Below are positions 50,248 to 59,800 of a DNA stretch of 64,000 bases, piece after piece (within the stretch, counting starts at the first letter, position 1; the number at the start of each line of letters is the position of its first letter). Location: positions 20,433 to 84,432 of the forward strand of contig CAYREV010000009.1 in NCBI GenBank assembly GCA_964423345.1, written 5' to 3'. A program made the translations under genes and the position numbers. The notes under the pieces were generated by a model. It did not search any database and was not told where the DNA came from. It saw nothing but the letters and a program-made list of their open reading frames with translations. This stretch comes from CAYREV01 sp964423345. GTDB lineage: Bacteria > Bacteroidota > Rhodothermia > Balneolales > Balneolaceae.

Positions 50248-52746
50248 CTAAAATTCGACTCCGGCGGTAAGGTAGAAACTTCTGCCTTCGGAGGGTATGA
50301 TTCCCGGGCCGGGATAACCGGTGGCCCTCCGGGTGAAATAATAGTTATCGGTCAGGTTGTTAACGCCGGCCTCCACTTTAAAATGGCTGAAACGGTACTC
50401 GGCCGAAAGATCCATAACATGGTAGGAGGGGATGATGCCTTCGATAGCCGACGGGGTTCGGCGGGCATTGGTGGCATCTGAAAATTGCTCGCTCACATAG
50501 GTAAATTGGTAGGAGGCACTGAACCGGTTGTTGTCGAAAGTGATTCCGGATTTGAAATTAATGTTCGGAACCAGCTCCACATCATTGCCTTCAATGCCGC
50601 TAATCTCTGAATTGGAATATTCGGAAGTGATAAGCGCCAGGTTTGAAAAAACGGAGAGCCGGGTGGAGGTTGAGCTGCCGGCTATAAGATTGTACAGGTC
50701 CAGCTCGGCATAGGTTTCAAGGCCGTAAATATTTGCATCGGCTACATTTGTACGATAACGGAAGGTACGGTCGACCAGGTTGTTGAATTTGGGGTTGGGT
50801 TCGGTACGCAGTACCGTGCCGATACGGTCTTCATAGGAGAGGTGAAAAAGACTTAGGTCGTAGTTAAACAGTCCGTCGGACTGTCCCCTAAGCCCCAGGT
50901 CGATATTGAATCCCCGCTCGTCCTGTATATTGGGGTCGACCTCGAGGCTGCCTATGTCTACCCTTATGTCATTGAAATTGATGGCCCGGTAATTTTGGGA
51001 GAAATTGGCATAGATTTCCAGGTTATTTCCGGTCTTGTAGCTGGCTCCCACACCGAAAAAGACAAAGGAGCGTTCGCGGTCCCTGTTTTCTTGTATGCGT
51101 TCGTCGATCAGGATGTTACCGGCGAGGTCTTTCACAATGTTACGGTAGTAGCCCCTGGCTTCGGTATTGATATATTCGAAACGAACGCCCGGGGTGATAC
51201 TCAAATGGGGAGTGACATTGAATATGTTTTCAACGAAGACCGATACATTGCTGCTGGGCAGGTCAAAATCGGATCCCTTAAGGTTGTCCGGATTCAGAAA
51301 ATTAAAGTCGGGGTCGCTGTCGGCCGTGCTGTGACCCTGCCGCCGATGGGTAAAGCCGTCATAATAACGGCTGCCCACCAGGAAAACAGATATCTGGCCG
51401 AGCAGAGGATACCGGTGTATCAGTCGTGTTTCATTGCCCCAGTTGTTGTAATCGTCTTTAAGCAGATCACGGGGTCCGCCAAAGTCCAGGCGGTCGATGC
51501 GCCCCAGGTTGCCTACCGCATCGCGCCCGGCGCGCAGGCCGAAAAAACGGCTATTGAGGCGGGTCCGTGATGAGAAGGTATAATTTGCTTTTAGGGCAAG
51601 CAGGTTCCAGTTGACGCGGAACCAGTTGCGTTCCCGATTTGACTGGCGGGGATCTTCCCGGAACTGGGCATCTGTCAGTCCCCCGGGCTGGTGTGCCAGG
51701 TATTGCATAAAGGTGAATTCAGGGGTAACGGTCAGTTTTTCGTTCACTTTAAACTCGGTTGAAACATAGGCGGTGTGCTGATCAACCTCCGAGTTGGGAC
51801 GCCAGCCGTTGCTGGTCTTGTATTGGTAAAATCCGTAGTAGTTTAATTTGCCGGTATTTCCCGACAGGCTGTTATAGGAGTTGAACATGCCGTAAGAGCC
51901 TACCGATTGGTAGGAACTGATTCGGATAGGGTCGATCTTCTGGGGGCCGTCTTTGAAAACGAAGTTGAGCAGTCCCCCGAACTGGGTGCCGTATTGAAGC
52001 GAGGCTGCGCCCCGTATGATCTCTATGCGCTTAAGGGCACGTACGGGAGGGGTGTAGTAGCTTTCGGGGTATCCGAGGGCGTCAGCGGCAATGTCATAGC
52101 CGTTTTGACGGGTGTTGAAGTTGGACGTACGGTTGGGGTTGAGTCCCCGCCCTCCTATACTGAGCTGGACCCCTGCGGCATCACTTTCCCAGATATTCAG
52201 GCCCGCCACCTTCGAATAGACCTGCCGGCTGTTATTGGTAGCCATGTTGGCGGTGATATCTCCGAGGACCACCACTTCGTTTTTTTTGGCATCGTTAATG
52301 GTGACGCCCTCTACAGCATTGAGTCGGGTTATGCCGAAGGTCTCCCCCGAGCGGTCATTGACCGTTATTTCCGTCATCTCACCGCTGATCAGCGAAAGTT
52401 CAAAGGTGACCTCCATGCTGCGTTGTTCGAGGGTGATTCGTTTGCTTAATACTTTTTTTCCGGTGTAGTAGGCGGTGACGAGGTAGGTGTCGGGCCAAAG
52501 TCCCTCAATGGCATAACGTCCCCTCCGCCCGGTGATATCTGAATCCGTAGCCGAGAAAGAAAGGGAGGTTTGCTGCTTGGTAGTGTCTTCAGGGGCAATG
52601 GACACAAATACGGTTGCCCCTTGAATAGGATTCCCCGTGTCATCAATAACTTTTCCGCTGATGGACAGCTCCTGTGCCATTCCCGCTGTTGTAAAAGTCA
52701 TAAGCAGAACAAAGATCGCGAGAATATGAGGGACGGTTCTTTTCAT
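50248..52746 (-). CDS. TonB-dependent outer-membrane receptor
   Basis: This 832-residue receptor has a signal peptide (TTAGMAQ cut), a carboxypeptidase-regulatory-like domain at about 28-115 (SISGKVIDDTGNPIQGATVF), a TonB plug at about 140-260 (LNIWESDAAGVQLSIGGRGL, NGYDIAADALGYPESYYTPP, RIEIIRGAASLQYGTQFGG), and a 22-strand barrel ending YLTAGVEF. It is the last gene of a four-gene run after DUF4856, imelysin and HTTM; its start overlaps the HTTM stop (ATGA). Such operons are associated with uptake of iron or another metal, so the ligand is probably a metal chelate; this is inference. Confidence 0.92.
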   Translation of the reverse strand: MKRTVPHILAIFVLLMTFTTAGMAQELSISGKVIDDTGNPIQGATVFVSIAPEDTTKQQTSLSFSATDSDITGRRGRYAIEGLWPDTYLVTAYYTGKKVLSKRITLEQRSMEVTFELSLISGEMTEITVNDRSGETFGITRLNAVEGVTINDAKKNEVVVLGDITANMATNNSRQVYSKVAGLNIWESDAAGVQLSIGGRGLNPNRTSNFNTRQNGYDIAADALGYPESYYTPPVRALKRIEIIRGAASLQYGTQFGGLLNFVFKDGPQKIDPIRISSYQSVGSYGMFNSYNSLSGNTGKLNYYGFYQYKTSNGWRPNSEVDQHTAYVSTEFKVNEKLTVTPEFTFMQYLAHQPGGLTDAQFREDPRQSNRERNWFRVNWNLLALKANYTFSSRTRLNSRFFGLRAGRDAVGNLGRIDRLDFGGPRDLLKDDYNNWGNETRLIHRYPLLGQISVFLVGSRYYDGFTHRRQGHSTADSDPDFNFLNPDNLKGSDFDLPSSNVSVFVENIFNVTPHLSITPGVRFEYINTEARGYYRNIVKDLAGNILIDERIQENRDRERSFVFFGVGASYKTGNNLEIYANFSQNYRAINFNDIRVDIGSLEVDPNIQDERGFNIDLGLRGQSDGLFNYDLSLFHLSYEDRIGTVLRTEPNPKFNNLVDRTFRYRTNVADANIYGLETYAELDLYNLIAGSSTSTRLSVFSNLALITSEYSNSEISGIEGNDVELVPNINFKSGITFDNNRFSASYQFTYVSEQFSDATNARRTPSAIEGIIPSYHVMDLSAEYRFSHFKVEAGVNNLTDNYYFTRRATGYPGPGIIPSEGRSFYLTAGVEF

Positions 52747-54137
52747 TGTTGTCCGATCCAGCTTTTTTGATGTTCGGGGTAGGGCAGGATCCAGTTCTTA
52801 TGGGCGAGGCTCTTTTCGATCTCCGTAAGGTCCACTTCGGGGTCGATCATGAGCCGGCTGTGCCGCCCGTTGAGCGTTACCATCGCCTCGGCGGTAATCG
52901 CTACGTCCCCGTAGCCCTGATCGCGATAGTAATCTTCCAGGTGGTGGGCATATTGAAGGATCATGTCGGGCTGAGTAGCCATCATCTTTTCCTGGTTGGG
53001 AGTCAGATGAAGGTAGTTGGAGGCCTGCCAGCTTTTACCGCTATCGAGATCATGCACATTAAAGGTGGTATGTCCCGCTTTTTCCATTAGCATTACCCTC
53101 CATGAAAAACGGTATCCCTGTTCGGTCCAAAACAGATTTCCGGGATAGAGAGTGAACCTCAGGGGAAGGAGCAGTTGCAGGATAAAATGAATACCCAGCA
53201 GCACGCCCAGGGCCGATGAGGCCGCACGGCTATAACTGTAATGGCTTTTGGGGCCGCCGGCATGTATGGGTCCGGAACCGGTAAAGGACAGGGTCTTCCA
53301 GAGGTTTTGGGCCCTGCTGATAAGGGATTCATGAAAGTCGGCCGAAAAGAAGATCAGCGTTATCAGAATCATGATAAAGGGGAACATCCCTATCTGAAAC
53401 AGCATGTAGGTCATAAGGTGGAAGACTACCACGGTGATATAGGCCGGCAGGCGGGTGGGCCGGTACAGCAGGAAAAAGGCGATGGAAAGGTCGTACAACG
53501 CTCCGGCCCAGCTGAAAACATAAGCCGTGGCCGGATATTCCATCAGCCAGCCGATCAGGGGAAGGTGTGCGTTGGCAGGCAGCCAGAGCTTCATGGGCAG
53601 GGCGTTGAACAGCCAGTCGGGGTTGAGTTTCGCCGCACCGGCAAAGAAATAGAGGATACCCAGCTGCAGCTTAAAAATATTGATGGTCCAGGCCGGGACC
53701 GTCTCGGCTTTCAGCTGCGGTTTCCGTAGTACATCAATGGAAAAATAGCGGTTGGCGGGTACCAGCACCAGCAGGAAGCTGACGATACTGACAAAATAGT
53801 AATGGTTCAGGTAATTGGTTTTGTCAATGAGCTCCACATAGGTAAAAGTGAGGAAAAACAGCAGGGCGGATATCCGGTAAAAGCTGCCCAGCATGATCCC
53901 CAGGGCCGCCAGGCCCATAAGAAAGAAGAGGGCATACATACCCGCCTCCCCGGGGGCGGCAACCCATTCAAAACCGTAATAACTGAAAAAGAAGTCCGGT
54001 TGTATATAGAGGTCGTAGATCCAGCCCTTGAGGGCGAAACGGATAATACTGACCAGCATAATCAAGCCGAAAAGTACCCTGAACACCGCCAGGGGAGCGA
54101 TGGAAGCGGGGGAGGTAATATGTTTTCGGATGTTCAT
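52743..54137 (-). CDS. HTTM-domain membrane protein (vitamin K-dependent carboxylase-like)
   Basis: This 464-residue protein has many membrane helices in residues 15-290, including RVLFGLIMLVSIIRFA and YYFVSIVSFLLVLVPANRYF. The HTTM domain shows KLNPDWLFNALPMKLWL, the segment that in gamma-carboxylase relatives carries conserved lysine/histidine-type residues. A soluble C-terminal part covers about 330-464. In Bacteroidota-like operons HTTM proteins accompany imelysin and TonB receptors, and their function is unproven. The start is 22 bases after the imelysin stop; the stop overlaps the receptor start. Confidence 0.88.
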   Translation of the reverse strand: MNIRKHITSPASIAPLAVFRVLFGLIMLVSIIRFALKGWIYDLYIQPDFFFSYYGFEWVAAPGEAGMYALFFLMGLAALGIMLGSFYRISALLFFLTFTYVELIDKTNYLNHYYFVSIVSFLLVLVPANRYFSIDVLRKPQLKAETVPAWTINIFKLQLGILYFFAGAAKLNPDWLFNALPMKLWLPANAHLPLIGWLMEYPATAYVFSWAGALYDLSIAFFLLYRPTRLPAYITVVVFHLMTYMLFQIGMFPFIMILITLIFFSADFHESLISRAQNLWKTLSFTGSGPIHAGGPKSHYSYSRAASSALGVLLGIHFILQLLLPLRFTLYPGNLFWTEQGYRFSWRVMLMEKAGHTTFNVHDLDSGKSWQASNYLHLTPNQEKMMATQPDMILQYAHHLEDYYRDQGYGDVAITAEAMVTLNGRHSRLMIDPEVDLTEIEKSLAHKNWILPYPEHQKSWIGQQ

Positions 54138-54158
54138 GCCGGTTTCAGCGGTTTTGCA

Positions 54159-55283
54159 TTAATCTCCGTCGTTGTCCTGGAAGGTGATGGTTACACCCAG
54201 AATTGAAGTCATATCCGCTTTCAACAGGGTGACAACCTGCTGCATCTGTTCAAAGGTATGGAGGACCGGTTGGTTATTATTTTTTATCTGTTCCGACAGG
54301 GGATCGCTGAGGGCTTGAAGGGCCAGTGAGGAGCTGTCCAATCGGGCCGTGATTTCCGTTGCCAGGTCGTTGGCATCGAGCGCTACCAGGTATTCCCTGA
54401 GGCCTATTCCGTCGGTACCGTCCAGGGCGACCCCCTTAAACAGCCTTTTAACCGCCTCGTTGTTGGCTTCGGCCAGTGCAATGGAATAACCGGCATAATA
54501 AGCTTCTACGGCTGTTGGGCGAATAACCCCTGAACTGCGAACACCGGCCGGGATACCGATTTTACCGTCCCGTACAAATCGTTCATAGTGCAGGACCAGG
54601 GCATTGACCATCATGCCGAGCGAGCTCCCGGTGTCGGTGCCCGAGTTTTCCTCGCTGGTGAAGGTGGCCAGGTAATCGTCCCCCGAGCTTTGCCATGCGG
54701 TTAGGGTGTTGTCCACTTTTTGCTTGATAAAGCTGATATTGTCCAACAGGTACTGGGCCCGGTTGGAGGCGTTGGAGTCGGTTGAATATCCGGCGACAAT
54801 CTCACTGTTTGTACTGCCGATTCCATGCAGCAGGTATCCAAGCGTTGGCAAACCGGATGCCGCACGGTTTTCAAGGGTGCCCAATGTATAGGACCCTGAT
54901 TCAATATTATTTTCCACCTGTGTCGTATCGACCGGATAGGTGTTCAGAGAAGTACGCAGGGTCTGCGATTCGGCCGGGCCGAATTGAAACAGGTTTGCAT
55001 CCTGCCAGGCCAGCCGCGTCTTTTTCAGTTGTTGCTGAAGAGCCGTGAGATTGGTTTCTGTAGGCTCAGTTGTAAAGCTGTTGGCAGAATCCTGGAGATT
55101 GTCAACCGTAGCCTGCAGTGTTTGATAAGCCGGTAGAAGGTTATTGGAACCGTAATTTTCCAGCATGGCCACACGGTCAAAATCAATGGCGGGGCCGTTG
55201 GGTCCCTTGCCTGAACAGGAGGCCAGTATCAGCACGGAGAGTGTGAGCAATAACAGGGAGAAGTGATTGGTAAATCGTTGCAT
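54159..55283 (-). CDS. Imelysin-family lipoprotein (M75-like) with altered GxHxxE motif
   Basis: The protein has 374 residues and a lipoprotein signal (lipobox ILASC, cysteine at about 23). The mature part is the imelysin helical bundle: NYGSNNLLPAYQTLQATVDN near the start, then LAWQDANLFQFGPAE, and VEAYYAGYSIALAEANNEAV toward the end. In characterised imelysins the motif GxHxxE is followed by LL; here the aligned sequence is GLPTLGYLLHG at about 144-154, so the histidine and the glutamate are replaced by proline and glycine. The protein may bind metal differently or only structurally. It belongs to the DUF4856-imelysin-HTTM-TonB receptor operon. Confidence 0.88.
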   Translation of the reverse strand: MQRFTNHFSLLLLTLSVLILASCSGKGPNGPAIDFDRVAMLENYGSNNLLPAYQTLQATVDNLQDSANSFTTEPTETNLTALQQQLKKTRLAWQDANLFQFGPAESQTLRTSLNTYPVDTTQVENNIESGSYTLGTLENRAASGLPTLGYLLHGIGSTNSEIVAGYSTDSNASNRAQYLLDNISFIKQKVDNTLTAWQSSGDDYLATFTSEENSGTDTGSSLGMMVNALVLHYERFVRDGKIGIPAGVRSSGVIRPTAVEAYYAGYSIALAEANNEAVKRLFKGVALDGTDGIGLREYLVALDANDLATEITARLDSSSLALQALSDPLSEQIKNNNQPVLHTFEQMQQVVTLLKADMTSILGVTITFQDNDGD

Positions 55284-55307
55284 AAGATTTTGAGTTTCTA
55301 TACGAAT

Positions 55308-55338
55308 GCGGAAGCCCGGCAGGATACCGGGCTTCCGC
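55308..55338. other. Intercistronic hairpin between DUF4856 and imelysin genes
   Basis: GCGGAAGCCCGG and CCGGGCTTCCGC form a perfect 12-pair stem with a seven-base loop. No T-run follows on the transcribed (minus) strand, so it is not a standard terminator. A role in mRNA stability or partial attenuation is possible. Confidence 0.55.
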
Positions 55339-55358
55339 CTGTATGTACTGAGATTGTA

Positions 55359-56528
55359 TTATAACTGATCCTTGATTGGGCTAAGATCCGGGTAGATAGA
55401 TACCAGGGTCGATTTGGCGTTGTTGAGTCCGCTGGAGGTTACCTTCCAGAAATTAGCGTTTGCTCCAAAATCGGTATTCAGGATCTGGTCAATTTCATTG
55501 AGGGAAATCTTTCTTTGGGGACTGTATTTCAGTGCGTTGACAAAGGCCCATGCTTCCGAGAGGGTATGCAGGGCTTCCCCCTGGTTACCGTTGTTCAGGT
55601 GGGAGAGGGTGCCGTTGATATAGTGCACGGCGGTTGCTGCAGCTACCAGCTCCAGGTTTTCATAAATGATGTCCACCTGCTCATTCAGGGCGGTCTGGTC
55701 CTTGTTTACGATTGCGGTACGCCCGAGAATATAGGCGTCCTGTATGATGGCATTGGTACCCAGCTCACCATTGGCCACATTGTCAACTGCATTGGAGTAG
55801 TTGTTCCAGTAGCGCAGTTCCGATTCCCGGCTATCGGGCCAGGGCGACGTAAAATCACGAGGGGCATCCCAGTATCCGTACGCTTCGTCAAAATGATGCT
55901 CTTTGGAAGTGTAGTTCTTGCCTTCTTCCAGTTGATCGTTCTCGACATTTGGTCCTATCCTGTTGTCTGTAAGATAGACGTTGTATATCTGGTTAAAGAA
56001 GACTGCTCCCATCAGCCCTTTTTCAACGAACTGGGTGAATTCATGCCCCTTGGCATCTACAAGGATATCGCTTCCTTTTGTTTCACGCTGAATAAGTCCT
56101 GCCGTACCGTTCTGGGCCTGTACACCGTTGTTGCCGTTCTGACTGGCGGCTTCGGCATCCGCAAAGATATTGGTAAACAGCTTATTGTCCAGGTCCGGGG
56201 CGAAAGTTTTATTCTTAAGCTGACGGTCGGAGGTGAAAGAAAAATTGCCGGCACCGTCGCCGTTGGTGTTTTCAAACATATCAACCAGATCCTGTTTTGA
56301 AAGCAGATCACCGTTATTTCCCTTGGCGATATAGGCTTTCATTTCAGCCACCATCTTAAGCCGGTCGGTCTGGCCGGGATAGGCTACCGATGATTCCCCG
56401 TTTCGCATAAATTCATAAGTTTCAGGGGCTTCAATCGTTCCATCCGTGTTGTTGGTGTCACAGCCGGTTCCCAGAAAGGTGAGGGAACCCAATACCAGAA
56501 AGAGTAAGATTTTTTCGTGCAGTTTCAT
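55359..56528 (-). CDS. DUF4856-domain lipoprotein
   Basis: This 389-residue protein has lipobox GTGC with cysteine at about residue 23. The mature part begins TYEFMRNGESSVAYPGQTDR and has LVDMFENTNGDGAGNFSF, FAPDLDNKLFTNIFADAEA, GHEFTQFVEKGLMGAVFFNQ, EEGKNYTSKEHHFDEAYGYW and SEAWAFVNALKYSPQR. These segments are typical of DUF4856, an imelysin-like exported protein found next to imelysin genes. It is the first gene of the operon; an inverted-repeat operator-like element precedes it. Confidence 0.88.
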   Translation of the reverse strand: MKLHEKILLFLVLGSLTFLGTGCDTNNTDGTIEAPETYEFMRNGESSVAYPGQTDRLKMVAEMKAYIAKGNNGDLLSKQDLVDMFENTNGDGAGNFSFTSDRQLKNKTFAPDLDNKLFTNIFADAEAASQNGNNGVQAQNGTAGLIQRETKGSDILVDAKGHEFTQFVEKGLMGAVFFNQIYNVYLTDNRIGPNVENDQLEEGKNYTSKEHHFDEAYGYWDAPRDFTSPWPDSRESELRYWNNYSNAVDNVANGELGTNAIIQDAYILGRTAIVNKDQTALNEQVDIIYENLELVAAATAVHYINGTLSHLNNGNQGEALHTLSEAWAFVNALKYSPQRKISLNEIDQILNTDFGANANFWKVTSSGLNNAKSTLVSIYPDLSPIKDQL

Positions 56529-56539
56529 TATTTTTAAGC

Positions 56540-56593
56540 AGTCTAAATAATTGGGGTTTTAGCTCGGCAGATAATTTAATAATTATTTAGACT
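56540..56593 (-). promoter_or_regulatory. 13-bp inverted repeat upstream of the DUF4856 operon, probable operator
   Basis: AGTCTAAATAATT at 56540-56552 and its exact complement AATTATTTAGACT at 56581-56593 are separated by 28 bases. They lie 12 to 65 bases before the start codon of the first gene, in an AT-rich non-coding stretch of 318 bases. Arm centres are 41 bases apart, about four helical turns, as for two dimers or a loop. A metal regulator is a likely binder, but none is shown. The rest of this stretch holds the terminator at 56791-56830 and nothing else I recognise. Confidence 0.5.
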
Positions 56594-56790
56594 AATTATA
56601 AACAAGAGGATAAAATTTCTTTTCTGTCCATTCAAGAGTGTTTGGGAACCGAAGCAAAAGCAAAATAATCAGTCCCTTATCGGGATTAACATCTATGTTC
56701 GGCGGCGCCAAAAGACTATTTTAAAGACCTGTTTGCGTAATAAAATTAGCCCGGCTTGTTCGTTTTGACGCAGGGGGTTCAATAGGAAGC

Positions 56791-56830
56791 ATAAAATAAA
56801 ATAGGGAGCATCCCGGAGGATGCTCCCTAT
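56791..56830 (-). terminator. Rho-independent terminator of the Asp-box protein gene
   Basis: On the minus strand ATAGGGAGCATCC and GGATGCTCCCTAT pair as a 13-bp stem, followed by TTTTATTTTA. It lies just past the stop codon at 56847. Confidence 0.85.
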
Positions 56831-56846
56831 TGGTATCAATGAGTGC

Positions 56847-59800
56847 CTATTGATCTTCGAGTGGAGGGGCATCGGCCTCATCCAGGGCAGATTCAAGGCC
56901 GGGCATTACATTGTCAACAAAGTCGTTCAGCTTCTGTTTAAATGTATCCAGCTCTTCCACGCCAATGGCCAGCTGTTCGCGATGCATCGGTGTCGGGCCG
57001 TAAGTGGTTCGCAGGGCCCGGTAGCCGGTAAAGAGACGCGAGCGCGGAGAAGGGGGATTTTTCTCCCCGATCTCATTCCTGGCTTCGCTGCCGTTCATCT
57101 GTTCGTTAAGCTCCAACAGTCGCAGCCGTGCGTCGTTGAGGCGTTGAACCAGTTTCGGCACCTCTTTTTCGGCACGTTTCAATGCACGCTGCATGGCGTT
57201 TACTTTATCGAGCTGGGTTCTAAGCGTGTTGGTGGTTTGCGTCAGCTCCTGTTGGAAACGCTCCAGATTTTCCCGGAACTCCACAATAGCTTCGTTGGAG
57301 GCTCCCTCCACGGCACCGCTTTGAAGGGGTACCACTTCAAAGGTATCGGCTTCGGATATCTGTGTTTTTTCACCCCTGATCACCTTGGAGAGTGTAGCCG
57401 TGTAGGTTCCGGGGGTAACCATAAAGCCGTCTCCGGAGAATCCGTTACCGGAGGGTTTCTCGAGGCTGACCACATCCTTGGAAGGATACCTGAGTTCCCA
57501 GTTGACCCGATGAAAGCCCTTGGTTGCCGGACCCTGAATCTTGTTGACAACGTTGCCATTTTTATCCCTGACCGTGATCACTATTTTGGGCTCATCCTCG
57601 CGGATCTCTCGTTCCAGCTCGTCCCAGCCGGGGAAGGGGACATCCTCATCTTCTTCCAGCTCTTTTTCCCTCTCCTCGCGTTGATTTTCAAGCGACTGGT
57701 AACTGTCCCTCAGGTGATAGGTGAATACCGCACCGAAGGGGGGATTGTCGGCCTTGTAGTAATTGGCTCCCATGGAACTGACTACACTGTTGGGTTCATA
57801 CCAGTAGGCGTCCCGGGTGCTGAACAGTTTTGCCTCCCGGGATAGATTTTCTTCGTTTACTTCCCTGAGCGGTGTATAGTCGTCCAGGATGAAGAAGCTG
57901 CGCCCGAAGGAGGCAAGTACCAGGTCATTGTGCTGCCGCTGTATGGTTGCGTCGCGGAAGGCGATGGTGGGAGCTCCTCCCTTAAGTTCAATCCACTCTT
58001 CGCCACCGTCGACCGTGAAAAATACTCCGAATTCGGTTGCCGCAAACAGCAGGTCCTGCTTGACATGGTCCTGTACCACTCGCCATACCAGATGGCGGTC
58101 GGGCAGGTCTTCACTGATAAGAGACCAGGAACGTCCGCGGTCGGTGCTCTTCATCAGGTAGGGACTGAAGTCGCCGTTCTTGTGGTCGTCAAAAGCTACA
58201 AAAACCGTATTTTCGTCATGCCGGCTTGCTTTGATATCATTTACAAATGCCCTTTCGGGAAGATCCTTGATATCGCCGATCTCTATTTTCCGCCAGTTAT
58301 CCCCTCCGTCTTCCGTCACATGAATGAGTCCGTCGTCGGTACCGGCATAGATGAGGTCTTCATTCAGAGGCGATTCCCCTATGGAGGTGATGGTATTGTA
58401 GTTCGACATGGCCAGAACGTCCCATGGGTTGTCCCAGCTGCGCTGTTTGCCCATGATGGGGAGGGCGAGCCGCTCTTCGTTGCGGGTCAGGTCGCCGGAA
58501 ATCGGAGTCCAGCTGTCGCCCCGGTTCTCCGACCTCCATACGCGCTGCGAAGCGGTATAGATGCGGGTGGGCTTGTGAAAACTGACCTCTACCGGGGTGT
58601 CCCAGTTAAAACGTTCAAAGTCTTCACCCTTGCGCGGCTGGGGCTGGATAAACACCTGGTCGCCGGTGATACGGTCTACCCTGTGTAGGCCGCCCTCCTG
58701 TGTTTCGGCATATATGATATTGGGATTGCCGGGCTCGGTGGCCGAATCGTGTCCGTCTGCAAAAAGCGTTTTCTCCCAGTCTGCATTGCGGATACCGTCG
58801 TCATTGTCCGTACGCGAGGGACCGCCCTGCGAGCCGTTGTCCTGTGTACCGCCGTATACATTGTAGAAAGGTTTGGCGTTGTCGACCGAGACCTTGTAGA
58901 ATTGGGTAATGGGCATATTATTGATAAAACGCCAGTTTTCGGCCAGGTCAAAACTCTCATAGAGCCCCCCGTCGGAACCCACCAGCAGGTAGTCGGGGTC
59001 GTCCGCCCGGAAAGCCATGGCATGGCTGTCGGAGTGTTTCGCCGCCTCCCGAAGGTTCCGGAAAGTGTCGCCGTGGTCGTTGGAAACCTCGATGCGAACA
59101 TCCATCAGGTAGAGGGTCCCGAAATGATGGGGAGAAGCGTAAAGCTCCTGGTAGTAGTGTGGTCCGGTGCCACCCGCTACGGTTGACGACATCTTTTTCC
59201 AGGATTCGCCCCGGTTATCGGACTTGTAAACGCCGCCGGTCCTACGCTTCAGGGTGATGGCGGCATAGACGATATCGGGTTTTTGGGGAGAGATGGCCAA
59301 ACCTATTTTACCCATGTTCTGGCCCGGCAAGCCTTGGTCAAGCTCCTTCCAGCTTTCTCCGCCGTCGGTGCTTTTGTGGATGCCGGATTCAGGTCCGCCC
59401 CCCATATAGGCGGCTACCGTTCGGTGCCGTTGCCAGGTTGCGGCATACAGCAGGCCGGGATCCCGGGGATCCATCACAATATCGGTGACTCCGGTCCATT
59501 CATCACCGCCCAGCACCTTTTCCCAGTTTTCACCTCCGTCGGTGGTTTTGTACAAACCGCGATCTCCTCCCTCACTCCAGAGGGGCCCCTGGGCCGCCAC
59601 CCAGATGATATCGGAATCGTCGGGATGTATCACAATTTTCGAGATATGTTCGGAATCCTTGAGGCCCATATTGGTCCAGGTCTTTCCGCCGTCGGTGCTG
59701 CGATATATTCCGTCGCCATAACCCACATGGCGTCCCCCTACATTCTCACCGGTGCCTACCCATACCGTATTGGGATTGTTGGGGTCGAGGGTGATGCATC

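Noticed and set aside
56820..57845. 341-codon open frame antisense to the Asp-box protein
   Set aside because: It crosses the terminator hairpin and mirrors the coiled-coil part of a well-supported gene.
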